Assembly: GCA_016719605.1 (NCBI GenBank)
Contig: JADJYW010000012.1
Span: 62,001-126,000 of the forward strand
Reading direction: 5' to 3'
Length of the DNA stretch: 64,000 nt
Source: Lewinellaceae bacterium
Lineage (GTDB): Bacteria > Bacteroidota > Bacteroidia > Chitinophagales > Saprospiraceae
Part shown: one piece after another, positions 37,922 through 47,151 of the stretch
How positions within the stretch are numbered: the first letter of the stretch is position 1
Layout of the letters: every line of letters begins with the position of its first letter
Position numbers and translations under genes: made by a program
Notes under the pieces: model-generated
What the model was told of the DNA's origin: nothing
Database searches by the model: none
Seen by the model: only the letters and a program-made list of their open reading frames with translations

Positions 37922-39454
37922 TTACTTTTTTAGTACTTGCACTTGCACGGCGTTGCTGTTTCCGTGTTTGACCTGCACCATGTACGGCCCTGCCGGCAGC
38001 GGGCGCATATCTACGCGGTGGGCGGCGGTGGTGTAGGTCGCTGCATGTATTTTTTTACCGTTGGCATCAAAGATCGTCAGGTTGGTATTGGCGCGTTCGG
38101 CGGAGTTGGTAAACACCTGGATGTAGCCGTTTGGGGTTGGGTTGGGGAATACGCACACCGTGGTGCCGGTAAGCACAAGGGGCAGCGGTTCTGTACTGGA
38201 AAATACCCGGCGAACGGCAGCGGCCAAGGGTGTGCCCGAGATAGTTTTCGATCCCGGGGCGGTTTCCAGATAGTCGGCGGTGATGTCCCAGACAACGGTG
38301 CCGCGCAGGTTGCGGCTTTTGGCAAACTGTGCTTTTAGTGCAATGGAGTGCTCATCGTCGAACGAAACAAAGGACGGGATACCTTCCTTGCCGGTCAGGT
38401 AGGGCGCCAGCGCAGCCTCATCCCAGTTGTACTGGTACAGGCCCTCGTTCATTCTGGCTACTATTTCGTGGTACTGCGGCGTGGCGGCGCTGCGCGGAAA
38501 TGCAATGGTATCGGGTTGTCCCTGGGAGTTTACATGCAGTCCGGATTGCCCGGCGGTCAGCTGGGTACGCCCGTAAAAAGCGAGACCAAGGTTGATCTTT
38601 GCAGCGGGGACGCCGAAGTCCAACAGGTTTTGTACGGCTTCAACGCAGCTGTAGCCGAGTTGGGTGGCATTGATGGAGGGAAACAGCGGGGCGTTGTGGT
38701 TGGACACGGGGTCCCAGTGTCCGTAAAAGGAATAGGACATGAGGTTGATGCCGTCCACCAGTTTGTGTACCAATGGCCAGTCTATGTTTGCCATGTTTTT
38801 GGGTGCTGCGCCGCAGGCGATGGTGAGCATCAGGTCGCGGCGGATTTTGGTTTTCAGGGTTTGCAGCGTTTCCCGCACTTGCAGGAGCAGCAACGTGAAG
38901 TTTTGGCGGTCGGCGGGGCTGCCTCCGCGCTCTTCCGTACCGGGATATTCCCAGTCAATATCAATACCGTCGAGGTTGTACAACTCAACAATGCGGGCAC
39001 AGTCGGCTGCAAAGCGGGCGCGTTTGGCGGGATCGGCTGCTATGGCGGGGAAATTTTCGGAGTGTGCCCAGCCGCCGATGGATACCGTAAAACGCGTCCG
39101 GTGCTTGTGCGCATAGTCGCTGAAACGCATGCCCCGCTTGTGGAAGGCAGGGTTGCCCAGATCGTTGGCCTGGCCGTAGCCGGTTGGGGCAGTAGCCGCA
39201 TTGATGGGGCCGAGCAACAGATTTTTGTCGGCCCAGGGATCAAACAGGCTAAGCGATCCATCGGCTTCCACATCCAGAAAAGCGTAGGTCACAATGTCGT
39301 ACTTGCTGAAATCGAGGGTAGCCGGCCGCACTAATTTTCCGCGCTCGTACCAGCGCCAACTGGGATAGTAGCCGGAAGCGATCTTCTGTGCCGTTTGGGT
39401 ACTTCCGGCACAAGACATCAGCAAAAAGAGCAGGGGGGCGATGAGTTTGCGCAT
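37922..39454 (-). CDS. Secreted GH18 chitinase-like protein with type IX sorting tail
   Basis: A 510-residue protein from the ATG at 39454. It has a signal sequence with a possible lipobox (LLMSC, cysteine 15). The GH18 barrel spans about 25-415, with FTVSIGGW and the catalytic motif DGIDIDWE (D162-E169, acid E169). Downstream are NLMSYSFYGHWD and the closing VVWDITADY. The last 80 residues are a type A Por/T9SS sorting domain: VFPNPTPNGYIQV, then LPAGPYMVQV. It would be exported through the type IX system and act on chitin or related N-acetylglucosamine polymers. An earlier start would put a long charged stretch before the signal, so it was rejected. Confidence 0.9.
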   Translation of the reverse strand: MRKLIAPLLFLLMSCAGSTQTAQKIASGYYPSWRWYERGKLVRPATLDFSKYDIVTYAFLDVEADGSLSLFDPWADKNLLLGPINAATAPTGYGQANDLGNPAFHKRGMRFSDYAHKHRTRFTVSIGGWAHSENFPAIAADPAKRARFAADCARIVELYNLDGIDIDWEYPGTEERGGSPADRQNFTLLLLQVRETLQTLKTKIRRDLMLTIACGAAPKNMANIDWPLVHKLVDGINLMSYSFYGHWDPVSNHNAPLFPSINATQLGYSCVEAVQNLLDFGVPAAKINLGLAFYGRTQLTAGQSGLHVNSQGQPDTIAFPRSAATPQYHEIVARMNEGLYQYNWDEAALAPYLTGKEGIPSFVSFDDEHSIALKAQFAKSRNLRGTVVWDITADYLETAPGSKTISGTPLAAAVRRVFSSTEPLPLVLTGTTVCVFPNPTPNGYIQVFTNSAERANTNLTIFDANGKKIHAATYTTAAHRVDMRPLPAGPYMVQVKHGNSNAVQVQVLKK

Positions 39455-39610
39455 ATGTCGGATGCTCAATGGCGGTGAAACTGGATCAGGGATTTGATGA
39501 TGAACCTGCCCGCAATGAAACAAGGTGCAAGTATGGGAAATTTTGTGGAGCCGGGCGTGGGATTCTTGCCGGGCTGCGCAAACTTGCCCGACTTGTTCAA
39601 CAAATAGTTT

Positions 39611-39618
39611 TACCTTCG
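39611..39618 (+). promoter_or_regulatory. -7 promoter element (TACCTTCG) of the nuclease gene
   Basis: TACCTTCG ends 20 bases before the ATG at 39639, the same box as before metH, the PhnA-like gene and the thiolase gene. Confidence 0.45.
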
Positions 39619-39638
39619 CCCCAACAAATTTTTTTGAA

Positions 39639-40538
39639 ATGGCTCGACGCAAACCCGCTTCCGATTCCGACGGCTTTATCTTCAAAACAGGGCTTTTTGC
39701 TGTGTTGGCCGGCATTGCTTTTTGGGTATTCAACCAGTTTGGCGGCAACAAAACAGAGACTTCTCCGGATGCCCCGGTTCTGACGGAACAACCTGCCATA
39801 AGCCAGACACCCACGGTGCCCGACAATATCCTGCCGACGTCTGGCATGAAGGAAATTGTCCGCCACACCTACTACACGCTCGCTTATTCCGAAGACCACG
39901 AGCAGGCCGAATGGGTGGCTTACGAACTGACGCGCGAACGCCTGAACCGGAATTGGGCCGAACGGGCCACGATCTTTCGCCCCGATCCCGCCGTGCGCAC
40001 CGAAAGCGCTACACCCCGCGACTACAACAGCAGTGGCTATGACCGCGGGCATCTGGCTCCTGCAGCCGATATGGCTTTCGATACGGTGGCGATGAACGAA
40101 TCGTTTTTTATGAGTAATATCAGTCCGCAAGAGCGGGCTTTCAACGGCGGTGTCTGGCGCGAACTGGAAGAATGTACCCGCGACTGGGCGCGCGAGTTTG
40201 GCCACCTGTACGTCGCCACCGGGCCGGTGCTTACCCGGCCGGGCAAAGCACAAATCGGATTCAGCAAGGTAACCGTACCTGCGGCCTACTACAAAGTTAT
40301 TCTGGCCCCGAAGCAGCACCGGGCCATTGCATTTGTGTTGCCCAATGCCGTTAGCGACCGGCCACTTCTGGAATACGCTTGCACCATAGATCAGGTGGAG
40401 ACCCTCACCGGGATTGATTTTTTCCCGAAACTGCTCCAGGGGCTTGATGAAGAACTGGAAGGTTCGCTCGATAAAAGTGCCTGGCCAATCAGCAGTAAAC
40501 GCTACGAAAAACGTTTGCGGGAGTGGAATGAGCGGTAG
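39639..40538 (+). CDS. DNA/RNA non-specific endonuclease (NUC1 family), membrane-anchored
   Basis: A 299-residue protein with one N-terminal transmembrane helix (FKTGLFAVLAGIAFWVFNQF, about 15-35), so probably anchored facing the periplasm. The nuclease domain has the beta-beta-alpha metal motif DRGHLAPAAD (D135, R136, G137, catalytic H138), and downstream MSNISPQERAFNGGVW with the metal-binding asparagine. LYVATGPVL is also conserved. It would cut DNA and RNA without sequence preference, for nutrient use or defence. GldD follows after 68 bases. Confidence 0.92.
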   Translation: MARRKPASDSDGFIFKTGLFAVLAGIAFWVFNQFGGNKTETSPDAPVLTEQPAISQTPTVPDNILPTSGMKEIVRHTYYTLAYSEDHEQAEWVAYELTRERLNRNWAERATIFRPDPAVRTESATPRDYNSSGYDRGHLAPAADMAFDTVAMNESFFMSNISPQERAFNGGVWRELEECTRDWAREFGHLYVATGPVLTRPGKAQIGFSKVTVPAAYYKVILAPKQHRAIAFVLPNAVSDRPLLEYACTIDQVETLTGIDFFPKLLQGLDEELEGSLDKSAWPISSKRYEKRLREWNER

Positions 40539-40606
40539 GGTAGGGTGTTTAGCGGTATCCATATCCCCGACGTGGGGATTTCATCTTTCATCTTTCGTTA
40601 TTTGTC

Positions 40607-41215
40607 ATGGCTTTTCCTCGAATTCTATGGGTTTTGACGCCTTTAGCGCTGTTTTTCTCTGCTTGTGAAGATTATGTGCCGGTGCCCAAACCGCGTGCGT
40701 ATCCCCGGGTAATTTATCCCGAAAAGGCTTATCAGGCTTTCGATCAAGCGTACTGTAATTTCACATTTGAGATACCCCGCTATGCCGAAATCGAGCGGGA
40801 CACTGTTTTTTTTGGTGAACAACCCGAGAGCGATTGTTGGTTCAATATCAACGTACCCTCGCTGAATGCGCAAATCCATTGCAGTTACTACCCGGTGACG
40901 AATCGCGCACGTTTGGACCGGTTGGTGCAGGACGCCTTCGCGATGGCTCAAAAGCACAACATCAAAGCGAACTACATCGAAGAAATCCCGGTACACCGCA
41001 CGCCCGATCGCGTGCACGGTATCATTTTTTCTATCGAAGGCGCAACGGCTTCCGGATACCAGTTTTTTGTGACGGATTCTACCAAACACTTCCTGCGCGG
41101 GGCACTGTATTTCAATACACAGTCTCGCCCCGACTCCATTGCGCCCGTACTGGACTTCATGCGCCAGGATGTGAACAGGATGGTGAAGACCCTGCGCTGG
41201 AATTCGGATTTGTGA
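40607..41215 (+). CDS. gldD: Gliding motility lipoprotein GldD
   Basis: A 202-residue lipoprotein with lipobox LALFFSAC (Cys20). It matches the GldD pattern: YVPVPKPRAYPRVIYPEKAYQ, then FEIPRYAEIERD, CWFNINVPSLNAQIH, SYYPVTN, and QFFVTDSTKHFLRGALYF near the C-terminus. GldD is required for gliding and for type IX secretion in Flavobacteriia, where it probably acts in the periplasm or at the membrane. Together with the T9SS-tailed chitinase nearby this supports a working type IX system. The gene converges on the copper ATPase gene with a 6-base gap. Confidence 0.92.
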   Translation: MAFPRILWVLTPLALFFSACEDYVPVPKPRAYPRVIYPEKAYQAFDQAYCNFTFEIPRYAEIERDTVFFGEQPESDCWFNINVPSLNAQIHCSYYPVTNRARLDRLVQDAFAMAQKHNIKANYIEEIPVHRTPDRVHGIIFSIEGATASGYQFFVTDSTKHFLRGALYFNTQSRPDSIAPVLDFMRQDVNRMVKTLRWNSDL

Positions 41216-41221
41216 GGTTTG

Positions 41222-43663
41222 TCATGTTGTGCGAACCAACCCCATGCGCCATGCTTTCCAGTAGCTCATGCCGAACCCGAACAGCACGATAGTCACGGAA
41301 CTCAGCGGCATGAGAATGGCGGCGACCACAGGGGAAAGGGTGCCGGTGACCGCGAAACTGAGGCCTACAACATTGTAGCAAGCTGCGAGCAGGTAGGCCC
41401 GGTTGACGGTGGTGATGCCCCAGTGTGCGAGGTCGAGAAACCGGGGCAGCCGCTCAAATTCGTCGGCGTGGAGTATGGCATCGCAAGCGGGGGTGAAATT
41501 ATTGGTGTTTTCAGCCACCACGATGCCTACATCACTTTGCTGCAAGGCGCCGGCATCGTTCAGGCCATCGCCGAGCATGAGAAGTTTTTTCCCGCTTTGC
41601 TGCAAATCCCGGACAAAGGCAAGTTTGTCGTGCGGACTTTGATTGAACCGCATGGCGGCGGCTTCGCCAAACAGCGGTTTCAACACCCCGGCCTCGCGGT
41701 CGTTGTCGCCCGAAAGCAACCAGGTGCTCGCGTGGTGGTTTTGGAAGTAACGCAACACACCGGACAACCCCTCGCGGTAGCGGCTTTTCAGGTCAAAATG
41801 TCCTTTCACGTTCCCGTCTATTTCCACAAAAACACCCGGTTCGGTACGGTTTTCAGCAAAAATAAACGTTGCGGAACCGATTCGCACCACCTTGTCGAGT
41901 GCCATGCCGCTGATACCTTGGCCGGGTGTTTCCACGAAATCGTCCACGGGAATTATCGCGGCCTGCTCCAGGGACGCCGCTATTTGTCGGCTGAGGGGGT
42001 GAGCGCTTTGGTTGGCGAGGGAGCGCACGAGCGTCTGCTCGGAGTGGCTCAGTCCGTCGGCAGGTACAAACCGAGCCGCATTTTGCTCCACATTGGTGAT
42101 GGTACCGGTTTTGTCGAACACGACTGCGCTGACGGTGGAAAATGCTTCCAGCACATTGGTGTTTTTGATATAAAACCGGTTTCGCCCGAGGATGCGCAGC
42201 ACGTTGCCCATGGTGAACGGGATGGACAGGGCCACGGCGCACGGGCAGGCGATGATGAGTACCGCCGTGAAAGCATTGACCGCCGTGGCCATGTTTTGCG
42301 GCGCCCAGTACAAAAATGCCAACGTAGCCACGCCGAGGATGAGTGCTGTAAAATACCGGCCTGCGCGGTCGGCCAGCAGGCTGACGTGCCCCTTGGCGTT
42401 GGTCTTGAATGCCTCGTCGTTCCACAGTTGGGTGAGGTAACTGGTATTTACCCGTCGGGTGAGGCTGATTTCGATGGTTTCGCCCATTTGTTTGCCGCCG
42501 GCAAAAATTTGTTCGCCGCTGCGAACGCCCACGGGGTCGGCCTCGCCGGTCACAAAACTGTAATCTACCTGGGCGCCGCCTTTGAGCAGTACACCGTCGG
42601 CAGGAATGAGTTCCCCGTTTCGGACGCGGATGATATCGCCGGGATTGAGGTTGTTGATGGGCGTGGCTGATTCCGACCCGTCGCTGTTTTTGCGGGAGGC
42701 AGCCACAGGGAAATAGGATTTGTAGTCGCGTTCAAACGAGAGATGGTGGTAGGTTTTTTGCTGGAACCACCTGCCGAGGAGGAGAAAAAAGATCAGTCCG
42801 GCGAAGGAATCCATGTACCCGGCCCCGGTACTGCCGATGATTTCCCAGGCTGAGCGGCCAAAAAGCATGAGCATACCCAGCGCCAGCGGCACGTCTATGT
42901 TCAGGTGACCGTTGCGCAGGCCGGTGACTGCCGAAATAAAATAGTCACGCGAGCTGTACAGTAGCACGGGCAGGGCGAGCAGTAGGTTGAGGTAGCCAAA
43001 TATGCCGAAAAACCACGCCTCGCGCTCCTGTTCCAACCCGAGATATTCGGGGAAACTGAGCAACATGATATTGCCGAAGGCAAAACCGGCTACACCTATT
43101 TTGTAATACAGCGACCGGTCTACGGCCTTGTGCTGCCCTTGTCCGCTCACATCGCCAAGGTTGATTTCCGGCGGGTAGCCGATACCGGAAAGCATGGCGG
43201 CCAGTTGGCGCAACGAGGTTTTATCCGCTTCAAAGTGGATAGTCACCTCTTTTTTCAGGAAGTTCGCTTTGGAATGGACCACACCGGCATCCAGTTTATA
43301 CAAATGTTCCAGCAACCAGATGCAAGACGCGCAGTGCATAGCAGGAAGCAAAAATGTCACCCGTGCCGTGTGCCCGTCGGAAAACTGGATCAACTGGCGG
43401 CGCACCTCGGGGTCGTCCAGCCAAGCGTATGCACGCGCGTCGCGTCGGTTTTTTTGCGACACGCCCGGCTTGTCATCCAGGGTATAAAACTGACACAAAT
43501 CATTGGTGTTCAGGATTTCGTAAACCATCTGGCATCCTTCGCAGCAGAAGTATTTGTCGCCTATGTGCAGGCGGTCGGTAAAGCAATCGTCCTGGCAGTG
43601 GTAACATTTCAGGCCGGCGCCGGGCATCGGTTTGGCAGGAGACAGGGCAGTTGTTTTTGACAC
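41222..43663 (-). CDS. ccoI: CcoI/FixI-type copper-translocating P-type ATPase
   Basis: An 813-residue P1B ATPase. The N-terminal domain has a cysteine cluster (C20, C23, C27, C40, C41, C44) typical of CcoI-type enzymes. It is followed by an HMA domain with HCASC (C111, C114). The membrane part has CPC (473-475), the phosphorylated aspartate is D517 in DKTGT, VTGEA lies at about 371-375, and the hinge is MLGDGLNDAGAL. CcoI exports copper to the site where cbb3 oxidase is assembled. No ccoNOP genes are in the window, so that link rests on family knowledge. The start at 43663 is divergent from thioredoxin across a 312-base gap. Confidence 0.9.
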   Translation of the reverse strand: MSKTTALSPAKPMPGAGLKCYHCQDDCFTDRLHIGDKYFCCEGCQMVYEILNTNDLCQFYTLDDKPGVSQKNRRDARAYAWLDDPEVRRQLIQFSDGHTARVTFLLPAMHCASCIWLLEHLYKLDAGVVHSKANFLKKEVTIHFEADKTSLRQLAAMLSGIGYPPEINLGDVSGQGQHKAVDRSLYYKIGVAGFAFGNIMLLSFPEYLGLEQEREAWFFGIFGYLNLLLALPVLLYSSRDYFISAVTGLRNGHLNIDVPLALGMLMLFGRSAWEIIGSTGAGYMDSFAGLIFFLLLGRWFQQKTYHHLSFERDYKSYFPVAASRKNSDGSESATPINNLNPGDIIRVRNGELIPADGVLLKGGAQVDYSFVTGEADPVGVRSGEQIFAGGKQMGETIEISLTRRVNTSYLTQLWNDEAFKTNAKGHVSLLADRAGRYFTALILGVATLAFLYWAPQNMATAVNAFTAVLIIACPCAVALSIPFTMGNVLRILGRNRFYIKNTNVLEAFSTVSAVVFDKTGTITNVEQNAARFVPADGLSHSEQTLVRSLANQSAHPLSRQIAASLEQAAIIPVDDFVETPGQGISGMALDKVVRIGSATFIFAENRTEPGVFVEIDGNVKGHFDLKSRYREGLSGVLRYFQNHHASTWLLSGDNDREAGVLKPLFGEAAAMRFNQSPHDKLAFVRDLQQSGKKLLMLGDGLNDAGALQQSDVGIVVAENTNNFTPACDAILHADEFERLPRFLDLAHWGITTVNRAYLLAACYNVVGLSFAVTGTLSPVVAAILMPLSSVTIVLFGFGMSYWKAWRMGLVRTT

Positions 43664-43868
43664 GACAGCAGAAAGGTTAAGTTGGTTGATAAAGGTTGAA
43701 TAGATATGGGGGCAAAAATCGGGCGACGTGGCTGGGCAGGCGGATGACCGGAGTCAGGATGTGTGGTGAGGATAGTCAGTTTTTGCCGGCATCCGCAAAA
43801 AGTACAACAAACCCGCGTTCCCGTCCTAACAGCCCGTGCTGTCCCGCCGCACCTTTGCACTCGAAAAA

Positions 43869-43962
43869 GGTTTCTGGTTGGAGGGTTGGAGGGTTTCTGG
43901 TTCGTGAATCCTTCAACCTTCCAACCTTCCAACCCTCCAACCAGAAACCTTCTAACCTTCAA
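43869..43962. repeat. C-rich leader array E, divergent (inverted) pair in the ccoI-trxA gap
   Basis: A minus-sense arm (43869-43901, GGTTGGAGGGTTGGAGGG) faces ccoI and a plus-sense arm (43910-43962, CCTTCCAACCCTCCAACCAG) faces trxA. About 21 bases of the two arms are exact reverse complements, so they can form a large hairpin. Each arm is in the sense direction of the gene it faces. The rest of the 312-base gap (43664-43975) holds no gene; a weak CACCTTTG box lies near 43850. Confidence 0.8.
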
Positions 43963-43975
43963 ACTTTTAGCAACA

Positions 43976-44284
43976 ATGACTTTCTCCGAATTAATTCGTT
44001 CCGAAAAACCTGTATTGGTTGATTTCTCTGCTGAATGGTGTGGCCCCTGTAAAATGCTTGCCCCCGTTCTCGAAGACGTAAAAAGCCGGGTGGGTGAAAA
44101 TGCCACCATTTTCAAACTGGATGTAGATCGCAATCCGGCTATTGCATCTTCTTTCAACGTCATGGCGGTGCCTACGCTGATCATTTTTCAAAAAGGCAAA
44201 CCTGTCTGGCGCCGTTCCGGCGTGCTTTCTGCCGTTGAGTTGACGCGTACCCTGGAGACGTTTATGACACCGGCAGCGGTGTAA
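43976..44284 (+). CDS. trxA: Thioredoxin
   Basis: A 102-residue thioredoxin with the redox pair in EWCGPCKM (Cys32 region at about residues 21-24 here), the cis-proline in VPTLIIF, and the LDVDRNP segment. The chain is close to the usual 105 residues. It reduces protein disulphides in the cytosol. The leader is C-rich array E, and a large hairpin follows the stop. Confidence 0.92.
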   Translation: MTFSELIRSEKPVLVDFSAEWCGPCKMLAPVLEDVKSRVGENATIFKLDVDRNPAIASSFNVMAVPTLIIFQKGKPVWRRSGVLSAVELTRTLETFMTPAAV

Positions 44285-44310
44285 TCAGGCACTTTTTCAT
44301 CCTGTAGATG

Positions 44311-44360
44311 CAGCAGCGCGGGCATTTGATAGCTGGATTGTCAAATGCTCGGCGCTGCTG
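44311..44360 (+). terminator. Hairpin after trxA
   Basis: Near-perfect stem: CAGCAGCGC-GGCATTTGA pairs with TCAAATGC-GGCGCTGCTG around an 11-base loop, 26 bases after the trxA stop. No T-run follows, so it may protect the transcript end rather than terminate strictly. Confidence 0.55.
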
Positions 44361-44407
44361 CGTAATTTGCTGCGCAAGGAAAGCCATGACTTGTAAGGAA
44401 GCCGCTG

Positions 44408-44415
44408 TACTTTTG
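44408..44415 (+). promoter_or_regulatory. -7 promoter element (TACTTTTG) of the DUF983 gene
   Basis: TACTTTTG followed by CCGCC, ending 33 bases before the ATG at 44449. Confidence 0.5.
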
Positions 44416-44448
44416 CCGCCATTTTCATCCTCTGTCACTCTCGTTCGC

Positions 44449-44847
44449 ATGTGCAAGAAAGGTTCCAAGTCCTACAGTATTTTCGCGTTAAAATGCCCCC
44501 GCTGCCACGAAGGCGATATGTTCGAGACGGGCAGCTGGTCTTTTGTCAAGCCCTTTGATATGCTCCAGCGTTGCTCGAAGTGTGATCTTAACTATTTTCC
44601 GGAGCCGGGGTATTACTACGGCGCCATGTTTATTTCGTACATCTGGACGGGCTGGTTTTGTTTGCTCTTTGTCGCGCTGTTCCACTGGATGCTGGACTGG
44701 GGGCTGACGGTTGCCTTCGGGTTGCTGATCACTTTTTTGGTGGTGAACTTCGGGTATATCTTCCGCATATCGCGCCTGATGTGGATCAATTTCAACACAC
44801 GCTACGACGCGCGCGCTATCGAGAAAGCGCGTGCCCGGCAAAACTGA
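44449..44847 (+). CDS. DUF983 family membrane protein
   Basis: A 132-residue protein. Two CxxC pairs near the N-terminus (CPRCHEGDMF and RCSKCDLNYF) are followed by EPGYYYGAMFISYIW and two transmembrane helices (about 62-83 and 86-108). This is the DUF983 arrangement, a small membrane protein with a zinc-ribbon-like head. Its function is unknown; in many genomes it lies near respiratory genes, and here it lies between thioredoxin and an SQR-like flavoprotein. The ATG at 44449 is chosen because it puts the zinc ribbon at the start and lies after a clear -7 box. Confidence 0.85.
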   Translation: MCKKGSKSYSIFALKCPRCHEGDMFETGSWSFVKPFDMLQRCSKCDLNYFPEPGYYYGAMFISYIWTGWFCLLFVALFHWMLDWGLTVAFGLLITFLVVNFGYIFRISRLMWINFNTRYDARAIEKARARQN

Positions 44848-44945
44848 TCCGGCAAATCGTTGATTAGTGCAAGAAACGCCCTAAGTCCCGCCCCAATGGG
44901 ATCATCCGGTAGCGCAACTTTGCCGCATCTAAAACGCACCCTTTT

Positions 44946-46154
44946 ATGAAGCAACATTATCAAATTCTGATCGTCGGTGGCGGCAATGCCGGCATTTCTC
45001 TGGCTGCCAAACTATTTCTCCGGGATTCCAAACTGGATATAGGCATTCTGGATCCGTCCGACAAACACTACTACCAGCCTGCGTGGACATTTGTGGGCGG
45101 CGGCACGTTTGATGTCCAGGACACGATCCGTTCCCAGGCCGAGGTTATGCCTAAAAAAGCAACATGGATCAAGGAAGCCGCCGCAACCTTTGAGCCGGAT
45201 AAAAACACTGTTGTATCGGCCGCCGGCAATCGGTACACCTACGATTATCTGGTGGTATGCCCGGGTATTCAACTTGACTGGAAAAAAATCAAAGGCCTGG
45301 AAGGGAACCTCGGCAAAAACGGCATCACATCCAACTACTTGCCCACCGTCGCGCCGTACACATTCGAGTGCTTGCGCAACACCAAAAAAGGCAAAGCCAT
45401 TTTCACCAATCCGAATACGCCCATCAAGTGCGGTGGCGCGCCACAGAAAATTATGTACCTCGCTTCCGACTACTGGCGCAAGCACGGGGTGCTGGGCGAT
45501 GTTCAGGTGCATTTTCACTCGGGCGGCAGCATCATTTTCGGTGTAAAAAAATACGCGGATACCCTCAACAAGGTCATCGCCCGCTACGGGATACAGACGC
45601 ACTTCCTGCACAACCTGGTGGAAGTAAAGGCCGACCGCAAAGAGGCTATTTTTGATGTGTACGAAGGTACAAATGTGGTGGGCCAGGTGACGGAAAACTA
45701 CGAAATGATCCACATCACGCCGCCGCAGAGCGCTCCCGATTTTATCAAAAATAGTCCGCTGGCGGTACCCGACAACCCGTTTGGGTGGGTAGACGTGGAT
45801 AAATTCACGTTTCAGCACAACCGCTTCCCGAATATTTATTCCATCGGCGATGCCTCCAGTACCCCCAATGCCAAGACCGGGGCTGCCGTCCGCAAACAGG
45901 CACCGGTACTCGTGGAGCAACTGCTCAGCCAAATTCGCACGGGCAAACCCGCCGATGCAAAATACTCCGGGTATGGTTCCTGCCCGCTCATCACCGGATA
46001 CGGGAAATTGGTACTTGCCGAGTTTGACTACGATAACAATCCCATGGAAACGTTCCCTTTCGACCAAGCCAAGGAGCGCTGGTCCATGTACCAACTCAAG
46101 CGCTATGTACTGCCGTGGCTGTACTGGAACAAAATCCTGCACGGGACAGCGTAA
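44946..46154 (+). CDS. Sulfide:quinone oxidoreductase-like FAD-dependent oxidoreductase
   Basis: A 402-residue flavoprotein. The FAD-binding motif is ILIVGGGNAGISLA, and the second dinucleotide site appears in YLVVCPGIQLDW. Redox cysteine C162 lies in PIKCGGAPQK, and another in GYGSCPLITGYGK. IYSIGDASSTPNAKTGAAVRKQAP is the usual FAD-closing motif. The layout matches the mitochondrial-like type II SQR group. It would oxidise sulfide and pass electrons to quinone at the membrane, although activity on other substrates is possible. A rho-independent terminator follows. Confidence 0.85.
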   Translation: MKQHYQILIVGGGNAGISLAAKLFLRDSKLDIGILDPSDKHYYQPAWTFVGGGTFDVQDTIRSQAEVMPKKATWIKEAAATFEPDKNTVVSAAGNRYTYDYLVVCPGIQLDWKKIKGLEGNLGKNGITSNYLPTVAPYTFECLRNTKKGKAIFTNPNTPIKCGGAPQKIMYLASDYWRKHGVLGDVQVHFHSGGSIIFGVKKYADTLNKVIARYGIQTHFLHNLVEVKADRKEAIFDVYEGTNVVGQVTENYEMIHITPPQSAPDFIKNSPLAVPDNPFGWVDVDKFTFQHNRFPNIYSIGDASSTPNAKTGAAVRKQAPVLVEQLLSQIRTGKPADAKYSGYGSCPLITGYGKLVLAEFDYDNNPMETFPFDQAKERWSMYQLKRYVLPWLYWNKILHGTA

Positions 46155-46178
46155 GCGATAGGTTTGAATAATTTGATT

Positions 46179-46225
46179 GGCACCGCAAAATGACGGCAAA
46201 TCCGTTGCTTTGCGGTGCCTTTTTT
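46179..46225 (+). terminator. Rho-independent terminator after the SQR-like gene
   Basis: The stem GGCACCGCAAA/TTTGCGGTGCC (46179-46189 with 46209-46219) is perfect, with a 19-base loop and a T-run at once after it. It also overlaps the start of the AraC frame's upstream extension, supporting a later start there. Confidence 0.88.
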
Positions 46226-46242
46226 ACAAACCATCCCGCATT

Positions 46243-47139
46243 TTGAAAAAAATACCCACATACAGTATTTGCAACCTGCTGGGCAGCGACCAGTGCTTCA
46301 CCGAGTTTTTGATCACCCGCATCGGCGATTTTTTGCGGGGGCACGAGCACTTGTATTTCCCGCACCGGCACGCATTTTTCCAAATCGTCCTGTTCACCGA
46401 GGGTGGCGGTACGCATTCTATTGATTTCCAGAAATTTCAGGTTGTGCCGCACCAGGTATATGCCATGGGGCCTGGGCAGATTCATACCTGGGAGTTTGAG
46501 TCTGGTACGGAGGGTTTCATCATCAATTTCAATGAGAGTTTTTTCACCGCCATTTGCCACAATCCCAATTTTGTGTCGGAGTTTCCGCTGTTCAACGCCG
46601 TAAGTGGTACGCCGGTAAATATCCTGGAGGCCGAGTGTTGCGGCGAAGTGCACGCGCTCATGGAGCGTATGTTGCGGGAGTTTCAGACCGATAGTGATTT
46701 CAAACTGGAGATGCTGCGCGGGATGCTGCTCCAGCTCATGGTGCTGCTCTCGCGCCGGCTGCCCCGTGTTTCCCAGCGCGGTATTTCCCGACACCAGTTG
46801 ACGACACTGCGCAATTTCGAGCGGCTCATCGAGGAGCATTTTCGGGAAAAACGGTTGCCGCGCGACTACGCCGAGTTGCTGTTTATTACGCCCAACCACC
46901 TGAATGCCCTCGTGAACGCCGCCATCGGCAAACCTGCCGGCGAACTGATCCGCGATCGGGTGGTGCTGGAAGCCAAGCGTCTGCTGGCCAACTCAGATTT
47001 GAATATCTCCCAGGTTGCTGCTGCGTTGAATTTTGAGGACAACGCCTATTTCACCCGTTTTTTCAAAAAACACACCGGTGTAGCGCCGGAGGTTTTCCGG
47101 CAGGAATATGCCAAAAGTGCGGTGGCGGATGTGGTGTAG
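46243..47139 (+). CDS. AraC-family transcriptional regulator
   Basis: A 298-residue protein from TTG 46243. The N-terminal cupin sensor has HLYFPHRHAFFQIVLFTEGGG and QVYAMGPGQIHTWEF. The C-terminal double helix-turn-helix has FITPNHLNALVNAAIGKPAGELI, then ANSDLNISQVAAALNFEDNA and YFTRFFKKHTGVAPEVFR. This matches the usual 290-300-residue family length. The TTG start is preferred because an earlier TTG lies inside the terminator of the previous gene. The regulator probably senses a small ligand and controls a nearby operon; the target is unknown. Confidence 0.88.
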   Translation: MKKIPTYSICNLLGSDQCFTEFLITRIGDFLRGHEHLYFPHRHAFFQIVLFTEGGGTHSIDFQKFQVVPHQVYAMGPGQIHTWEFESGTEGFIINFNESFFTAICHNPNFVSEFPLFNAVSGTPVNILEAECCGEVHALMERMLREFQTDSDFKLEMLRGMLLQLMVLLSRRLPRVSQRGISRHQLTTLRNFERLIEEHFREKRLPRDYAELLFITPNHLNALVNAAIGKPAGELIRDRVVLEAKRLLANSDLNISQVAAALNFEDNAYFTRFFKKHTGVAPEVFRQEYAKSAVADVV

Positions 47140-47151
47140 GTGCGGGGCACG

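Noticed and set aside
41219..42670. 483-codon plus-strand frame opposite the copper ATPase
   Set aside because: Shadow frame; the ATPase signatures on the minus strand leave no doubt.
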